Assembly (NCBI GenBank): GCA_964495095.1
Contig: CAZBUH010000080.1
Location: 1-9,742, forward strand
Direction: 5' to 3'
Origin: CAZBUH01 sp964495095
GTDB taxonomy: Bacteria; Bacillota; Clostridia; Oscillospirales; Oscillospiraceae
DNA length: 9,742 nucleotides
Shown: positions 1-6,539 of the stretch, piece by piece
Numbering within the stretch: the first letter of the stretch is position 1
Layout: the number at the start of each line of letters is the position of its first letter
The notes under the pieces: generated by a model
Databases searched by the model: none
Seen by the model: only the letters and a program-made list of their open reading frames with translations
What the model was told of the DNA's origin: nothing
Made by a program: the position numbers and the translations under genes

Positions 1-100
1 ACGGCAGTGTTTTCAAGTATTCACAAATGCAAGGAGCTTTAACAGCCGAATATTTAAAGAACATTTGTTTAATAATTGTGACGGGCCGCCATAGGAAGAA

Positions 101-127
101 GGACACGACTTTGCCGTGCCCTTTTTT
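101..127 (+). terminator. Probable intrinsic terminator of a gene left of the window
   Basis: The arms GGACACG (101-107) and CGTGCCC (115-121) pair with one A/C mismatch around a 7-nt loop and are followed directly by six T (122-127). This is the classical intrinsic terminator layout. No coding frame was recognised in 1-100, so the gene it would serve ends left of the window. An outer pair of arms, CGCCATA (87-93) and TATGGCG (127-133), encloses the hairpin and could compete with or extend it. Confidence 0.5.
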
Positions 128-188
128 ATGGCGCCATGGGAATTTTATCTGCCCGGGCGAATCGCCGCGCTGCGCGGGGCATTTTTAC

Positions 189-218
189 TTGACAGGGAAA
201 ATGCCGGAAGTTTATACT
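189..218 (+). promoter_or_regulatory. Sigma-A-type promoter for the esterase gene
   Basis: A perfect -35 box TTGACA (189-194) is followed after 18 bp by TATACT (213-218), five of six matches to the -10 consensus. The expected transcript would start near 225 and reach a purine-rich ribosome binding site (AAAGGAGCGG, 232-241) before the ATG at 249. A GC-rich small hairpin, CCGCG-CTG-GCGG-type (165-177), lies just upstream of the -35 box. No operator can be identified. Confidence 0.75.
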
Positions 219-248
219 TATTTTATAACAATAAAGGAGCGGATAAGA

Positions 249-1052
249 ATGCTCTATTCGGAGTTTTCGGCAGAGGATATAAACGGAAATCTGCCCCGGA
301 CCGGCGGAATGCGCCTGCGGGCATACTGCGCCGAAGATGCCTTTGGGAGAAGGCGTCCGGCGATACTTTTCCTGCCGGGCGGGGGCTATGAGGTGAATTC
401 GCCTACGGAGGGGGAGCCTGCGGCTCTTAAATTTTTGTCCATGGGCTTTCAGGGCTTTGTGCTGGATTACAGCCTGAAGCCTGCCAGATATCCGCAGCAG
501 CTTCTGGAGGCTGCGGCTTCCGTGGCGTTTATCCGGAAAAACAGCGAAAGATTCGGTACGGACCCGGAGAGGATATATGTATGCGGATTTTCCGCCGGCG
601 GACATCTTGCCGGATGCCTTGCAAACCTTTGGAAAAGGGATTTTATATCCGAGGCGCTGAAGCTCAGGCCGGAGGACCGGGCGCCCAACGGGGCCATACT
701 GTGCTATCCTGTGATTACGGGAAAATACGGCGGCATGAGCTTTGAAAACCTGGGCGTACTGGGCGGGCCGGAGATGGAGGATTTGTCGCTGGAAAAGAGC
801 GTGGGGCCGGACACGCCGCCATGCTTTATCTGGCATACCTTTAATGACAACATGGTTCCGGTGGAGCACAGCCTGCTTTTCGCCAAGGCGCTGCAGGAGA
901 AAGGTATACCCTTTGAGATGCACATTTTCCACGATGGGCCTCACGCCATGTCCGTCTGCACAAAGGAGACAGCGTACAACAGGCGGGCGGAGAATCCGCA
1001 CGCCGGACAGTGGGTGAAGCTCTGCGCCCAATGGCTCTCTTCTTTTTCTTGA
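249..1052 (+). CDS. Alpha/beta hydrolase, esterase/acetyl-esterase-like
   Basis: A 267-residue hydrolase of the small esterase (Aes / BD-FAE-like) type, probably cleaving short acyl esters such as acetylated sugars or xylan side chains. The exact substrate cannot be read from sequence. The likely catalytic triad is Ser115 in the nucleophile elbow GFSAGGH, Asp200 in FNDNMVP and His232 in DGPHAM. PGGGY (residues 43-47) matches the oxyanion-hole loop. There is no signal peptide, so it should be cytoplasmic and may act on imported oligosaccharide pieces. The frame is open back to position 27, but the ATG at 249 is chosen because AAAGGAGCGG lies 7 nt upstream and a sigma-A promoter ends at 218; the upstream codons would precede the promoter. 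The last codons and the TGA lie in a 12-bp inverted repeat that begins the tandem repeat array. It appears monocistronic and convergent with the permease gene. Confidence 0.85.
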   Translation: MLYSEFSAEDINGNLPRTGGMRLRAYCAEDAFGRRRPAILFLPGGGYEVNSPTEGEPAALKFLSMGFQGFVLDYSLKPARYPQQLLEAAASVAFIRKNSERFGTDPERIYVCGFSAGGHLAGCLANLWKRDFISEALKLRPEDRAPNGAILCYPVITGKYGGMSFENLGVLGGPEMEDLSLEKSVGPDTPPCFIWHTFNDNMVPVEHSLLFAKALQEKGIPFEMHIFHDGPHAMSVCTKETAYNRRAENPHAGQWVKLCAQWLSSFS

Positions 1053-1064
1053 AAGAAAAAGAAG
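1039..1064. repeat. 12-bp inverted repeat spanning the esterase stop codon
   Basis: CTTCTTTTTCTT (1039-1050) and AAGAAAAAGAAG (1053-1064) are perfect reverse complements separated by GA. The stop codon TGA (1050-1052) is in the centre. The right arm is the start of the first 104-bp repeat and the left arm is the last codons of the esterase gene. An RNA from either strand could form a hairpin here and may help end transcription. Confidence 0.7.
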
Positions 1065-1370
1065 CAAAAAGAACTTTGCTGCGCACCGGGATTGCCGTAA
1101 ACTCTGACTCGGCGCCCGGTAACGAAAGGCTTTTGCAGACGGGTTGGCTTTCCTGAAAGAAAAAGAAGCAAAAAGAACTTCACTGCGCACCGGAATTGCC
1201 GTAATCTCTGACTCGGCGCCCGGTAACGAAAGGCTTTTGCAGACGGGTTGGCTTTCCTGAAAGAAAAAGAAGCAAAAAGAACTTCACTGCGCACCGGAAT
1301 TGCCGTAATCTCTGACTCGACGCCCGGTAATGAAAATTTTTGCAGATGGGTTGACTTTCCTGAAAGAAAG
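1051..1370. repeat. Three tandem copies of a ~104 bp repeat between convergent genes
   Basis: Units run 1051-1154 (104 bp), 1155-1258 (104 bp) and 1259-1361 (103 bp), with a 9-bp start of a fourth at 1362-1370. Each starts GAAAGAAAAAGAAGCAAAAA, contains a GC-rich core (GCGCACCGG ... CGCCCGGTAA) and ends GGCTTTCCT or a close variant. By eye, units 1 and 2 differ at about four bases; unit 3 is more diverged and has a 1-nt deletion. Each junction contains CTTTC-CT-GAAAG, a short inverted repeat. The array fills the whole space between the esterase stop and the permease stop. All minus-strand frames lack stops, which yields long but spurious ORFs. It looks like a dispersed intergenic repeat rather than a gene. 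Confidence 0.9.
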
Positions 1371-1373
1371 GGC

Positions 1374-2414
1374 TTATTTCCACAGGCGGATATATTTTTT
1401 GTCGTTAAGCTCTTTTAAAAGGATCAGTATGACGGGGAAGATTATCATCCCAAGGACGCCCACGGCCTTATAACCGATATACATTGACATCAGCGTTGCG
1501 AGGGGGTGAAGGCCCATCTGGCTGCCGATTATCTTAGGCTGGAGGCAGTTCCGCACGGTGCTCACGGCGCCGTAGAGCACAATAAGGCCGATGCAGAGGC
1601 CGCTGTCGCCGGTGAGCAGGGCATAGGCGGCCCAGGGGATAAGGACGGTGCCCGCGCCGAAAACCGGCAGCGCGTCTATAAAGGCGATAAGGAGCGAAAA
1701 AAGCGCCGCGTAGCTGACGTGCAGTATCATAAGCCCCGCTGTCAGCTCAAGGAAGGTTATGCCCATCAATATAAGCTGTGCCCGGAGCCATTTGCCGAAG
1801 GTGCCGGAAATGCCCGAGAGTATCTCCGGGATCTTGCGCCGGGCCTTTTCCGGGAGCTGGCGAAGCAGAAAGTCCGATATGACATGAAACCCGGCGGACA
1901 TGAAAAATATGCTTACGGCGTAGGTGACGGTGAAAAGCAGGATGTCCGGGGCGCACCCGGCGCAGCCGGAGATAAAGGAGAGAAGTTTGCCAAGTATGCC
2001 GGAGACAAGCCCGGAGCCCTGTTCGGTGAGCTTTTGGAGCCAGCCGTCGGGCAGAAATCCGGACAGTCGGGCGGTGAAGCCGTCCAGCAGGGGCTGGATG
2101 CCGGCCAGGATTTCCGGCAGCTTTGCCGTAAATTCGGTAAGCTCGGTGAATATTTTACCTGCGGCAAACCATATGATGGCGATTATAAGAAGCAGGAACA
2201 CCAGCGAGCAGGCCGCCGCCGCAAAGCCGCGCTTCATGCGGAAGCGTTCCGTCAGCAGCTTTATTGCAGGCTCCAGGAGCTTTGCCGTCAAAAATGCCAG
2301 GATAAACGGAAGCAGCCACGGGAGGGCGAATTTCAGAATAAGCCACAGAGACAAAATCCCGGCTGTTCCATATAATAATATGGAAATGATCCGGCTTCGG
2401 TTTTTCTCCCACAA
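1374..2414 (-). CDS. AI-2E/YtvI-family integral membrane protein
   Basis: A 346-residue polytopic membrane protein of the AI-2E transporter family (PF01594 type), closest in character to the sporulation-linked YtvI proteins of Firmicutes. Hydrophobic segments are clear near the N-terminus (about residues 10-45), at about 63-90, at about 157-184, and in a long C-terminal cluster. Family motifs in the C-terminal half are DALPVFGAGT and a later QPKIIGSQMGLHPLATL followed by YIGYKAVGVLG. Length is normal for the family. The start is TTG (codon at 2412-2414), chosen because GGAGGGG lies 8 nt upstream on the minus strand and no ATG fits the frame. It is transcribed divergently from hom, with 177 bp between them, and ends against the tandem repeat array. 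Function within the family is uncertain: some members export small molecules, and YtvI is known only as spore-associated. Confidence 0.85.
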   Translation of the reverse strand: MWEKNRSRIISILLYGTAGILSLWLILKFALPWLLPFILAFLTAKLLEPAIKLLTERFRMKRGFAAAACSLVFLLLIIAIIWFAAGKIFTELTEFTAKLPEILAGIQPLLDGFTARLSGFLPDGWLQKLTEQGSGLVSGILGKLLSFISGCAGCAPDILLFTVTYAVSIFFMSAGFHVISDFLLRQLPEKARRKIPEILSGISGTFGKWLRAQLILMGITFLELTAGLMILHVSYAALFSLLIAFIDALPVFGAGTVLIPWAAYALLTGDSGLCIGLIVLYGAVSTVRNCLQPKIIGSQMGLHPLATLMSMYIGYKAVGVLGMIIFPVILILLKELNDKKYIRLWK

Positions 2415-2461
2415 ATGAAGCGCCCCTCCCTCATAAAATGCAAAATACGGCGAAATTTCAG

Positions 2462-2490
2462 TTGATATTAGGAAAACTGTGTGCTAAAAT
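2462..2490 (+). promoter_or_regulatory. Sigma-A promoter of the hom-lysC operon
   Basis: TTGATA (2462-2467), a 17-bp spacer and TAAAAT (2485-2490) form a good housekeeping promoter. A TG at 2482-2483 supplies an extended -10. Transcription would begin near 2497, giving a leader of about 95 nt before the hom start codon. Confidence 0.75.
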
Positions 2491-2510
2491 AAAACATCGT
2501 ATTGATATGT

Positions 2511-2586
2511 TTCCCCCGGAAAAGGGGGACAATACAAAATATGTAAAATATCCGCTGGGCGGAAAATATAAAAACACAAGGGGGAA
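2511..2586 (+). promoter_or_regulatory. Structured 5' leader of hom with alternative pairing of the ribosome binding site
   Basis: Two local hairpins are visible: TCCCCC (2512-2517) with GGGGGA (2524-2529), and TCCGC (2551-2555) with GCGGA (2559-2563). The same C-run can pair instead with the ribosome binding site, because TTCCCCC (2511-2517) is the exact reverse complement of GGGGGAA (2580-2586). The two pairings exclude each other, so the leader could open or close translation of hom. No known riboswitch or T-box fits: the leader is too short, and neither the lysine riboswitch nor T-box signature sequences were seen. Function is inferred from base pairing only. Confidence 0.4.
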
Positions 2587-2591
2587 TTAAA

Positions 2592-3791
2592 ATGGTAAAT
2601 GTTGCGGTGATGGGATACGGTACCGTAGGCTCCGGAGTGGTGGAGGTGCTGACTACCAACGCGGAGAAAATCTCCAGGAGCACTGCGGATGAGGTCAACG
2701 TAAAATACATTCTCGATATCCGCGACTTCCCAGGCGATCCCCATGAGGACAGGCTTACGAAGGATTTCACCGATATCGAAAAGGACCCTGAGGTCAGCGT
2801 AGTGGTGGAGACCATGGGCGGCCAGGGAGTGGCCTATGATTTTACAAAGCGCTGCCTCATGGCCGGAAAAAGCGTCGTCACGTCCAATAAGGAGCTTGTG
2901 GCGGCCAGGGGCTGGGAGCTTCTCAATATTGCCAAGGAGCACAAGGTGAGCTATCTTTTCGAGGCCAGCGTTGGCGGCGGCATACCGATACTGCGGCCTC
3001 TTGCAAACTGTCTGGCGGCAAACGAGATAACCGAGATATACGGAATACTTAACGGTACTACAAATTATATTCTCGACCAGATGATAAAGAACGGCCTTGA
3101 CTTTGATACCGCTTTAAAGCAGGCCCAGGCCAACGGCTATGCCGAGGCGAATCCGGCGGCGGACATAGAGGGCTTCGATGTGTGCCGCAAAATCTGCATA
3201 CTCTCCGCCGTGGCTTTCGGACGCCATGTGTACCCGGAGCAGGTGTCCACCGAGGGTGTTCTCAAGGTCACGCTGGAGGATGTGGCGTATGCCGGCAGGG
3301 CGGGCTATAAAATAAAGCTTCTGGGCAGGGCCGTCCGTGGGGACGACGGAAAAGTGAGCGCCTATGTGGCGCCGCATCTTGTGGGCGAAAATCACCTCCT
3401 TGCGGGGGTTGACGGCGTTATGAACGGCGTTGTGGTCTACGGAAACGCCATCGGCGAGGTAATGTTCTACGGCGCGGGAGCGGGAAAGCTGCCCACGGCC
3501 AGCGCAGTGGTGGGCGACGTTATAGACGCCGTGCGGCACAGGGACGCGAGAAAGTATCTGGACTGGACCCAGGGCGGGGACGACGTCACCGCCGACCCGA
3601 AGCTGCTCAAAACCCGCTGGTATGTGAGGACAGCGGCCTCCGATATAAGCCCCTGGGGCGGCGCAGAGGTAATAGCCAAAGGAAAGGAGACCGTCCTTAT
3701 CACCGGGGCCATGGACGGCTATGAGGCTGAAAAAATTGCGGAGGAATGCCCTGCGGAGGTAATGTTCAGAGTTCTTCCGGAAAATGCGTGA
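2592..3791 (+). CDS. hom: Homoserine dehydrogenase (EC 1.1.1.3), with a shortened C-terminal regulatory region
   Basis: Reduces aspartate semialdehyde to homoserine with NAD(P)H, at the branch point to threonine and methionine; cytoplasmic. The Rossmann fold opens with GYGTVGSG (residues 9-15 region). TSNKELVA (97-104), SVGGGIPILRPL (126-137), NGTTNYIL (154-161) and the family signature ending GFDVCRK (194-200) follow, with Asp196 and Lys200 at the positions of the catalytic pair known in yeast. At 399 residues it is shorter than Bacillus-type enzymes (about 430). After residue 341 a segment TRWYVRT ... ETVLIT resembles the edges of an ACT domain with the middle missing, so feedback control by threonine may be altered or absent. 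The ATG at 2592 has a GGGGG ribosome binding site 7 nt upstream. It is first in an operon with lysC, 27 bp downstream. Confidence 0.95.
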   Translation: MVNVAVMGYGTVGSGVVEVLTTNAEKISRSTADEVNVKYILDIRDFPGDPHEDRLTKDFTDIEKDPEVSVVVETMGGQGVAYDFTKRCLMAGKSVVTSNKELVAARGWELLNIAKEHKVSYLFEASVGGGIPILRPLANCLAANEITEIYGILNGTTNYILDQMIKNGLDFDTALKQAQANGYAEANPAADIEGFDVCRKICILSAVAFGRHVYPEQVSTEGVLKVTLEDVAYAGRAGYKIKLLGRAVRGDDGKVSAYVAPHLVGENHLLAGVDGVMNGVVVYGNAIGEVMFYGAGAGKLPTASAVVGDVIDAVRHRDARKYLDWTQGGDDVTADPKLLKTRWYVRTAASDISPWGGAEVIAKGKETVLITGAMDGYEAEKIAEECPAEVMFRVLPENA

Positions 3792-3818
3792 CCTGCGGCG
3801 AAAGGATTGATAGGAAAT

Positions 3819-5030
3819 ATGTCACTTATAGTACAGAAGTTCGGAGGAAGCTCCGTGGCGGACGCTGAGCGTATCCGCCGGGTAGCCGGAATAATCTCCG
3901 ACACATATAAGGCCGGAAACGACGTTATAGTCGTGCTTTCGGCTCAGGGGGACACAACGGACGATCTTGAGGCCAAGGCCTTTGAGCTTAACCCCCGCCC
4001 ATCCAAGAGGGAGATGGATATGCTGCTCTCCACCGGAGAGCAAATATCAATAGCCCTTATGGCCATGACTCTGGAGGGCATGGGCCTGCCTGTAATATCT
4101 CTTACGGGCTGGCAGACGGGAATGCGCACAAACTCAGATTACTCAAACGCCCGGATAAAAGAGGTGCAGGGCGAGCGCCTCCGCCGGGAGCTTGATAAAA
4201 AGCGCATAATCCTTGTGGCCGGCTTCCAGGGGATAAACAAGTACGACGATATAACTACCCTGGGAAGGGGAGGCAGCGATACCACTGCCGTTGCCATAGC
4301 CGCTGCGATGCATGCGGACATTTGCCAGATATACACGGACGTTGAGGGCGTGTTTACCGCCGACCCGAGAAAGGTGCCGGATGCAAAGAAGCTGGACGAA
4401 ATAACTTACGACGAGATGCTGGAGCTTGCCACGCTGGGGGCTCAGGTGCTCCACAACAGAAGCGTGGAGCTTGCAAAGCGCTACAGCGTAAATCTTGAGG
4501 TGCTCTCCAGCTTTGAGCGGAAGCCCGGAACAAAAGTCAAGGGAGTTGTAAAATCAGTGGAACAGACAAAAATAAGCGGAATCGCAAAAGACAGCAATAT
4601 TGCAAGACTGGCCATACTGGGACTGCCCGACGAGCCGGGGATCGCTTTCAGGGTTTTCCGCCTTTTGGCAAAGCATAATATAAATGTGGATATAATTCTC
4701 CAGTCCATAGGCCGGGACGGGACGAAGGACATAAGCTTTACCGTCGCCAAAAAGGATATGGAGGCGTCGGAAAAGGTGCTTGAGGAGAGTAAGGAGGAGC
4801 TTGGCTTCCACAGCCTCAGCGTGAACAGCGATGTGGCGAAGATAAGCATCGTGGGCTCCGGCATGATATCCAACGCCGGCGTTGCCGCCACCATGTTCGA
4901 GGCCCTCTATGACGCCAAGGTGAACATCAACATGATTTCCACCAGCGAGATAAAGGTCTCCGTCCTTGTAGACGAGGGCGACGCGGATATGGCGATGAGG
5001 TCCATACACAGGAAGTTCTTCGGAGAATAA
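3819..5030 (+). CDS. lysC: Aspartate kinase (EC 2.7.2.4), two-ACT-domain type
   Basis: Phosphorylates aspartate, the committed step to lysine, threonine, methionine and diaminopimelate. The kinase domain shows KFGGSS (7-12), STGEQ (71-75), RGGSDTTA (150-157) and YTDVEGVFTADP (172-183). Two ACT domains follow at about 262-330 and 338-403, with SEIKVS (376-381) in the second; this is the architecture of lysine-sensitive Bacillus-type enzymes, and the 403-residue length fits. The ATG at 3819 is preferred over an in-frame TTG at 3807. AAAGGA (3801-3806) would leave no space before the TTG but lies 12 nt from the ATG, and the family's N-terminus begins close to this Met. It is probably co-transcribed with hom. 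No clear terminator lies between its stop and the insertion sequence end at 5079. In B. subtilis an internal start makes a separate beta subunit; I see no convincing internal ribosome binding site for that here. Confidence 0.95.
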   Translation: MSLIVQKFGGSSVADAERIRRVAGIISDTYKAGNDVIVVLSAQGDTTDDLEAKAFELNPRPSKREMDMLLSTGEQISIALMAMTLEGMGLPVISLTGWQTGMRTNSDYSNARIKEVQGERLRRELDKKRIILVAGFQGINKYDDITTLGRGGSDTTAVAIAAAMHADICQIYTDVEGVFTADPRKVPDAKKLDEITYDEMLELATLGAQVLHNRSVELAKRYSVNLEVLSSFERKPGTKVKGVVKSVEQTKISGIAKDSNIARLAILGLPDEPGIAFRVFRLLAKHNINVDIILQSIGRDGTKDISFTVAKKDMEASEKVLEESKEELGFHSLSVNSDVAKISIVGSGMISNAGVAATMFEALYDAKVNINMISTSEIKVSVLVDEGDADMAMRSIHRKFFGE

Positions 5031-5078
5031 AATGCCCCGAGCGGGAAGATACGGATACAGAGAGGCCCCGCCTGAAAT

Positions 5079-5260
5079 TGAACTGCACCCCATTTGTTAG
5101 ACAAGTACGGTATACTATCTAACGAGTGGGGTGCTGTTTTATGCCAAAAGGGATACCGAAAAAATACACGGCAGAATTTAAGAAGCGTGTAATTGAAGCA
5201 ATGCTGCAAGAGCACCTGAGCTACGGCGAAACAGCTCGAATGTTCGAGCTTACCGGACAG
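5079..5260 (+). mobile_element. Left end of an IS3-family (IS150-like) element with a truncated orfA
   Basis: The segment begins TGAACTGCACCCCA, like the terminal inverted repeats of IS150-group elements, 48 bp after the lysC stop. The ATG at 5141 opens a basic helix-turn-helix OrfA start (MPKGIPKKYTAEFKKRVIEA, then YGETARMFELTG). The resemblance ends at about codon 40 (5260). The expected continuation (the WERIYL-type segment) is absent, and a different gene start follows before the N gap. A long imperfect hairpin covers 5085-5134: GCACCCCA with TGGGGTGC, GTTAGA with TCTAAC, and AGTA with TACT. The downstream arm contains the presumed ribosome binding site of orfA. No orfB, right end or target duplication is visible, so it is either a remnant or is cut by the assembly gap. 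Confidence 0.7.
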
Positions 5261-5270
5261 ATAGGTGAGC

Positions 5271-5312
5271 ATGTCGCAGTTTACCCTTGCGGCCGCCATG
5301 CCGAAAACAGAG
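5271..5312 (+). CDS. Start of an unidentified gene, cut by the assembly gap
   Basis: The ATG at 5271 is preceded by AGATAGGTGAGC, a good match to the AGGTGA part of a Gram-positive ribosome binding site at the usual distance. Fourteen codons (MSQFTLAAAMPKTE) are visible before the Ns. It lies directly behind the broken orfA, in a different frame. The product is not recognisable from so short a stretch. Confidence 0.4.
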
Positions 5313-5412
5313 NNNNNNNNNNNNNNNNNNNNNNNNNNNNNNNNNNNNNNNNNNNNNNNNNNNNNNNNNNNNNNNNNNNNNNNNNNNNNNNNNNNNNNNN
5401 NNNNNNNNNNNN
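5313..5412. other. Assembly gap (100 N)
   Basis: Exactly 100 N is the usual placeholder for a scaffold gap of unknown length, so the real distance and content are unknown. A gap next to an insertion sequence end is expected, because repeated copies break short-read assemblies. Confidence 0.95.
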
Positions 5413-5413
5413 G

Positions 5414-5473
5414 GATGAGCCGCAGATAAGGGACAAAATAGAGTATAATTTGAACGGCGCGGATTTTGAATAA
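5414..5473 (+). CDS. Last 19 codons of an unidentified gene after the gap
   Basis: An open frame beginning at the end of the Ns reads DEPQIRDKIEYNLNGADFE and stops at TAA (5471-5473). That stop overlaps the first base of a strong terminator, the usual position for a real gene end. It could be the tail of the gene that starts at 5271, but the gap length is unknown and the frame relation cannot be tested. Two other frames are possible in principle; this one is preferred because of the terminator. The product is not recognised. Confidence 0.4.
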   Translation, partial: DEPQIRDKIEYNLNGADFE

Positions 5474-5521
5474 TTAAAAGGGTCCCCATGTGCAAATTTT
5501 ACACATGGGGATCCTTTTAAT
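5473..5521. terminator. Bidirectional intrinsic terminator between convergent genes
   Basis: ATTAAAAGG-G-TCCCCATGTG (5473-5492) pairs with CACATGGGGA-T-CCTTTTAAT (5502-5521) over 20 positions, with one G:U pair and a 9-nt loop. The outer A/T tracts supply a U-run on either strand. It sits between the plus-strand gene ending at 5473 and the minus-strand TetR gene ending at 5556, so it can end both transcripts. Confidence 0.9.
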
Positions 5522-5555
5522 CAAATTTTGTGACATATTGAAAATCTGCGCAAAG

Positions 5556-6122
5556 CTATTTGTCCCGGCTCTCGGAGCTCCGCTCCAGGGCGCGGCGTAT
5601 GTTGTCGTCAAAAAGATAGCCAAGGCGCCTTATAACGTCACCGGGCTCGGACTTCATACCGGAATCGAGCCACTTTTTCACAAAGCCGGTAAGTATGTAG
5701 AGATAGGCGCTGGAAATCATCTCAACGTCCTTTGGAGCAGGGGACAGGCCGGAGGCCATTTGGCTTATATAGTGGCCCATTACCTCCGAGGCGATTTTTT
5801 CTATATATTTTTCAAGCTCGTCCCTGTGGGTGGAGTTATATAAATGGTACACCGCCTGCCGGTTTTCTATTATAAATTGGCTGGCGTAGATAAAGCCCTC
5901 CTCCCAGCGCTCGGCGGAGGGATAATCCGATACTATCCTCTCCATCTCAACTTTGAAAAGCTCCTCAACAAGGCTGAAAATATTCTGGTAGTGGTAGTAG
6001 AAGGTGCGCCGGGTGATGCCGCAGTCCTCCACAATGTCCTTTACCGTTATCTTATCCAGGGGCTTTTGGGCGATGAGCTTTAAAAACGAATCCATTATGG
6101 CTTTCTTTGTGAAATTTGGCAA
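5556..6122 (-). CDS. TetR/AcrR-family transcriptional regulator
   Basis: A 188-residue one-component regulator. The N-terminal helix-turn-helix is typical: ITVKDIVEDCGI then TRRTFYYHYQNI, followed by an all-helical ligand-binding region with no recognisable ligand signature (WEEGFIYASQF ... YILTGFVKKWLDSG). Such proteins usually repress a neighbouring gene until a small hydrophobic ligand binds. The open frame extends to a TTG at 6137. The TTG at 6120-6122 is preferred because a GGAG sits 9 nt upstream of it, inside the longer version, and it places PNFTKKAI at the start as in relatives. It lies 48 bp downstream of the AraC remnant on the same strand, so the two were probably one operon. With the AraC 5' end missing, its original promoter may be lost. 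The divergent flavoenzyme operon is the natural target, by inference. Confidence 0.85.
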   Translation of the reverse strand: MPNFTKKAIMDSFLKLIAQKPLDKITVKDIVEDCGITRRTFYYHYQNIFSLVEELFKVEMERIVSDYPSAERWEEGFIYASQFIIENRQAVYHLYNSTHRDELEKYIEKIASEVMGHYISQMASGLSPAPKDVEMISSAYLYILTGFVKKWLDSGMKSEPGDVIRRLGYLFDDNIRRALERSSESRDK

Positions 6123-6170
6123 AAAAATCAACTCCAATCAGTTCGGGCCGGGGCAATTTACGCCCGGGCG

Positions 6171-6539
6171 TCACTTTTTCGGCGCAGCTTCCGGCTGGTC
6201 CGGGTTTTTCATATATTTTCCCGGGGTTACGCCTTCATATTTAACGAATATCCGGCTCATGGTGCGGGTGCTGGCAAAGCCGGAATTTACCGAGGCCTCC
6301 AGCACAGTCTGGCCCGCCTCGAGACAGGCTTTAACGTCGTTTATCCGCTTTATCTGGATATAGTTGGCAATGCCGGTGCTCATGTATTTCCTGAAGGTTT
6401 TTGACAGATGGGTGGCGCTGAGATCGAACATGTCGGCCAGTATGTTTATGTTGAGGCTGGAATCCCTGTACTGCTCGTCTATATATCTGACGACCTTATC
6501 CAGCCACTCAGGCCGGGAATCATCGGCCGGGGCGAGGAT
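6171..6539 (-). pseudogene. AraC-family regulator, C-terminal DNA-binding domain only
   Basis: The minus-strand frame encodes about 122 residues that match the double helix-turn-helix of AraC/XylS regulators: DKVVRYIDEQYRDSSLNI, then NILADMFDLSATHLSKTFRK, an IQIKRINDVKACL connecting helix, and SGFASTRTMSRIFVKYEGVTPGKY as the second motif. The normal N-terminal ligand or sensor part (typically about 170 or more residues) is absent. The frame is closed by TAA (complement of 6540-6542), the same bases that encode a Leu codon of the reductase fragment on the other strand. There is no usable start before the Met at 6429-6431, which lies inside the first helix-turn-helix. The gene is therefore 5'-truncated by the junction near 6500-6540. 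It would be a free DNA-binding domain if it were expressed at all. Confidence 0.8.

Noticed and set aside
1051..1370. Tandem repeats as a CRISPR array
   Set aside because: Units are contiguous 104-bp copies with no variable spacers and no cas genes nearby.
126..1383. Long minus-strand open frames beginning MRSEVLFASFSF
   Set aside because: They arise from the stop-free minus strand of the 104-bp repeats and run antisense through the esterase gene. They have no ribosome binding site and no protein-like domain.
1506..2375. 289-codon plus-strand open frame antisense to the permease
   Set aside because: Composition is Lys/Gly/Gln-rich without any family motif, and it lies wholly opposite a clear AI-2E/YtvI protein.
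2366..2385. 8-bp inverted repeat TTCCATAT/ATATGGAA
   Set aside because: It lies in the coding start of the permease, with no promoter boxes or neighbour for it to control; likely chance.
2491..2591. Lysine riboswitch or T-box before hom
   Set aside because: The leader is only about 95 nt, too short for either, and none of their conserved sequences is present.
5093..5116. Promoter inside the IS end (TTGTTA ... TATACT)
   Set aside because: The spacing is only 11 bp. TATACT may serve as the -10 of a circle-junction promoter, as in other IS3 elements, but this cannot be shown without the right end.
6408..6533. Reductase start at the ATG 6408
   Set aside because: The first 42 codons are antisense to the AraC DNA-binding domain and show no flavoenzyme similarity; it is an artefact of the fusion.
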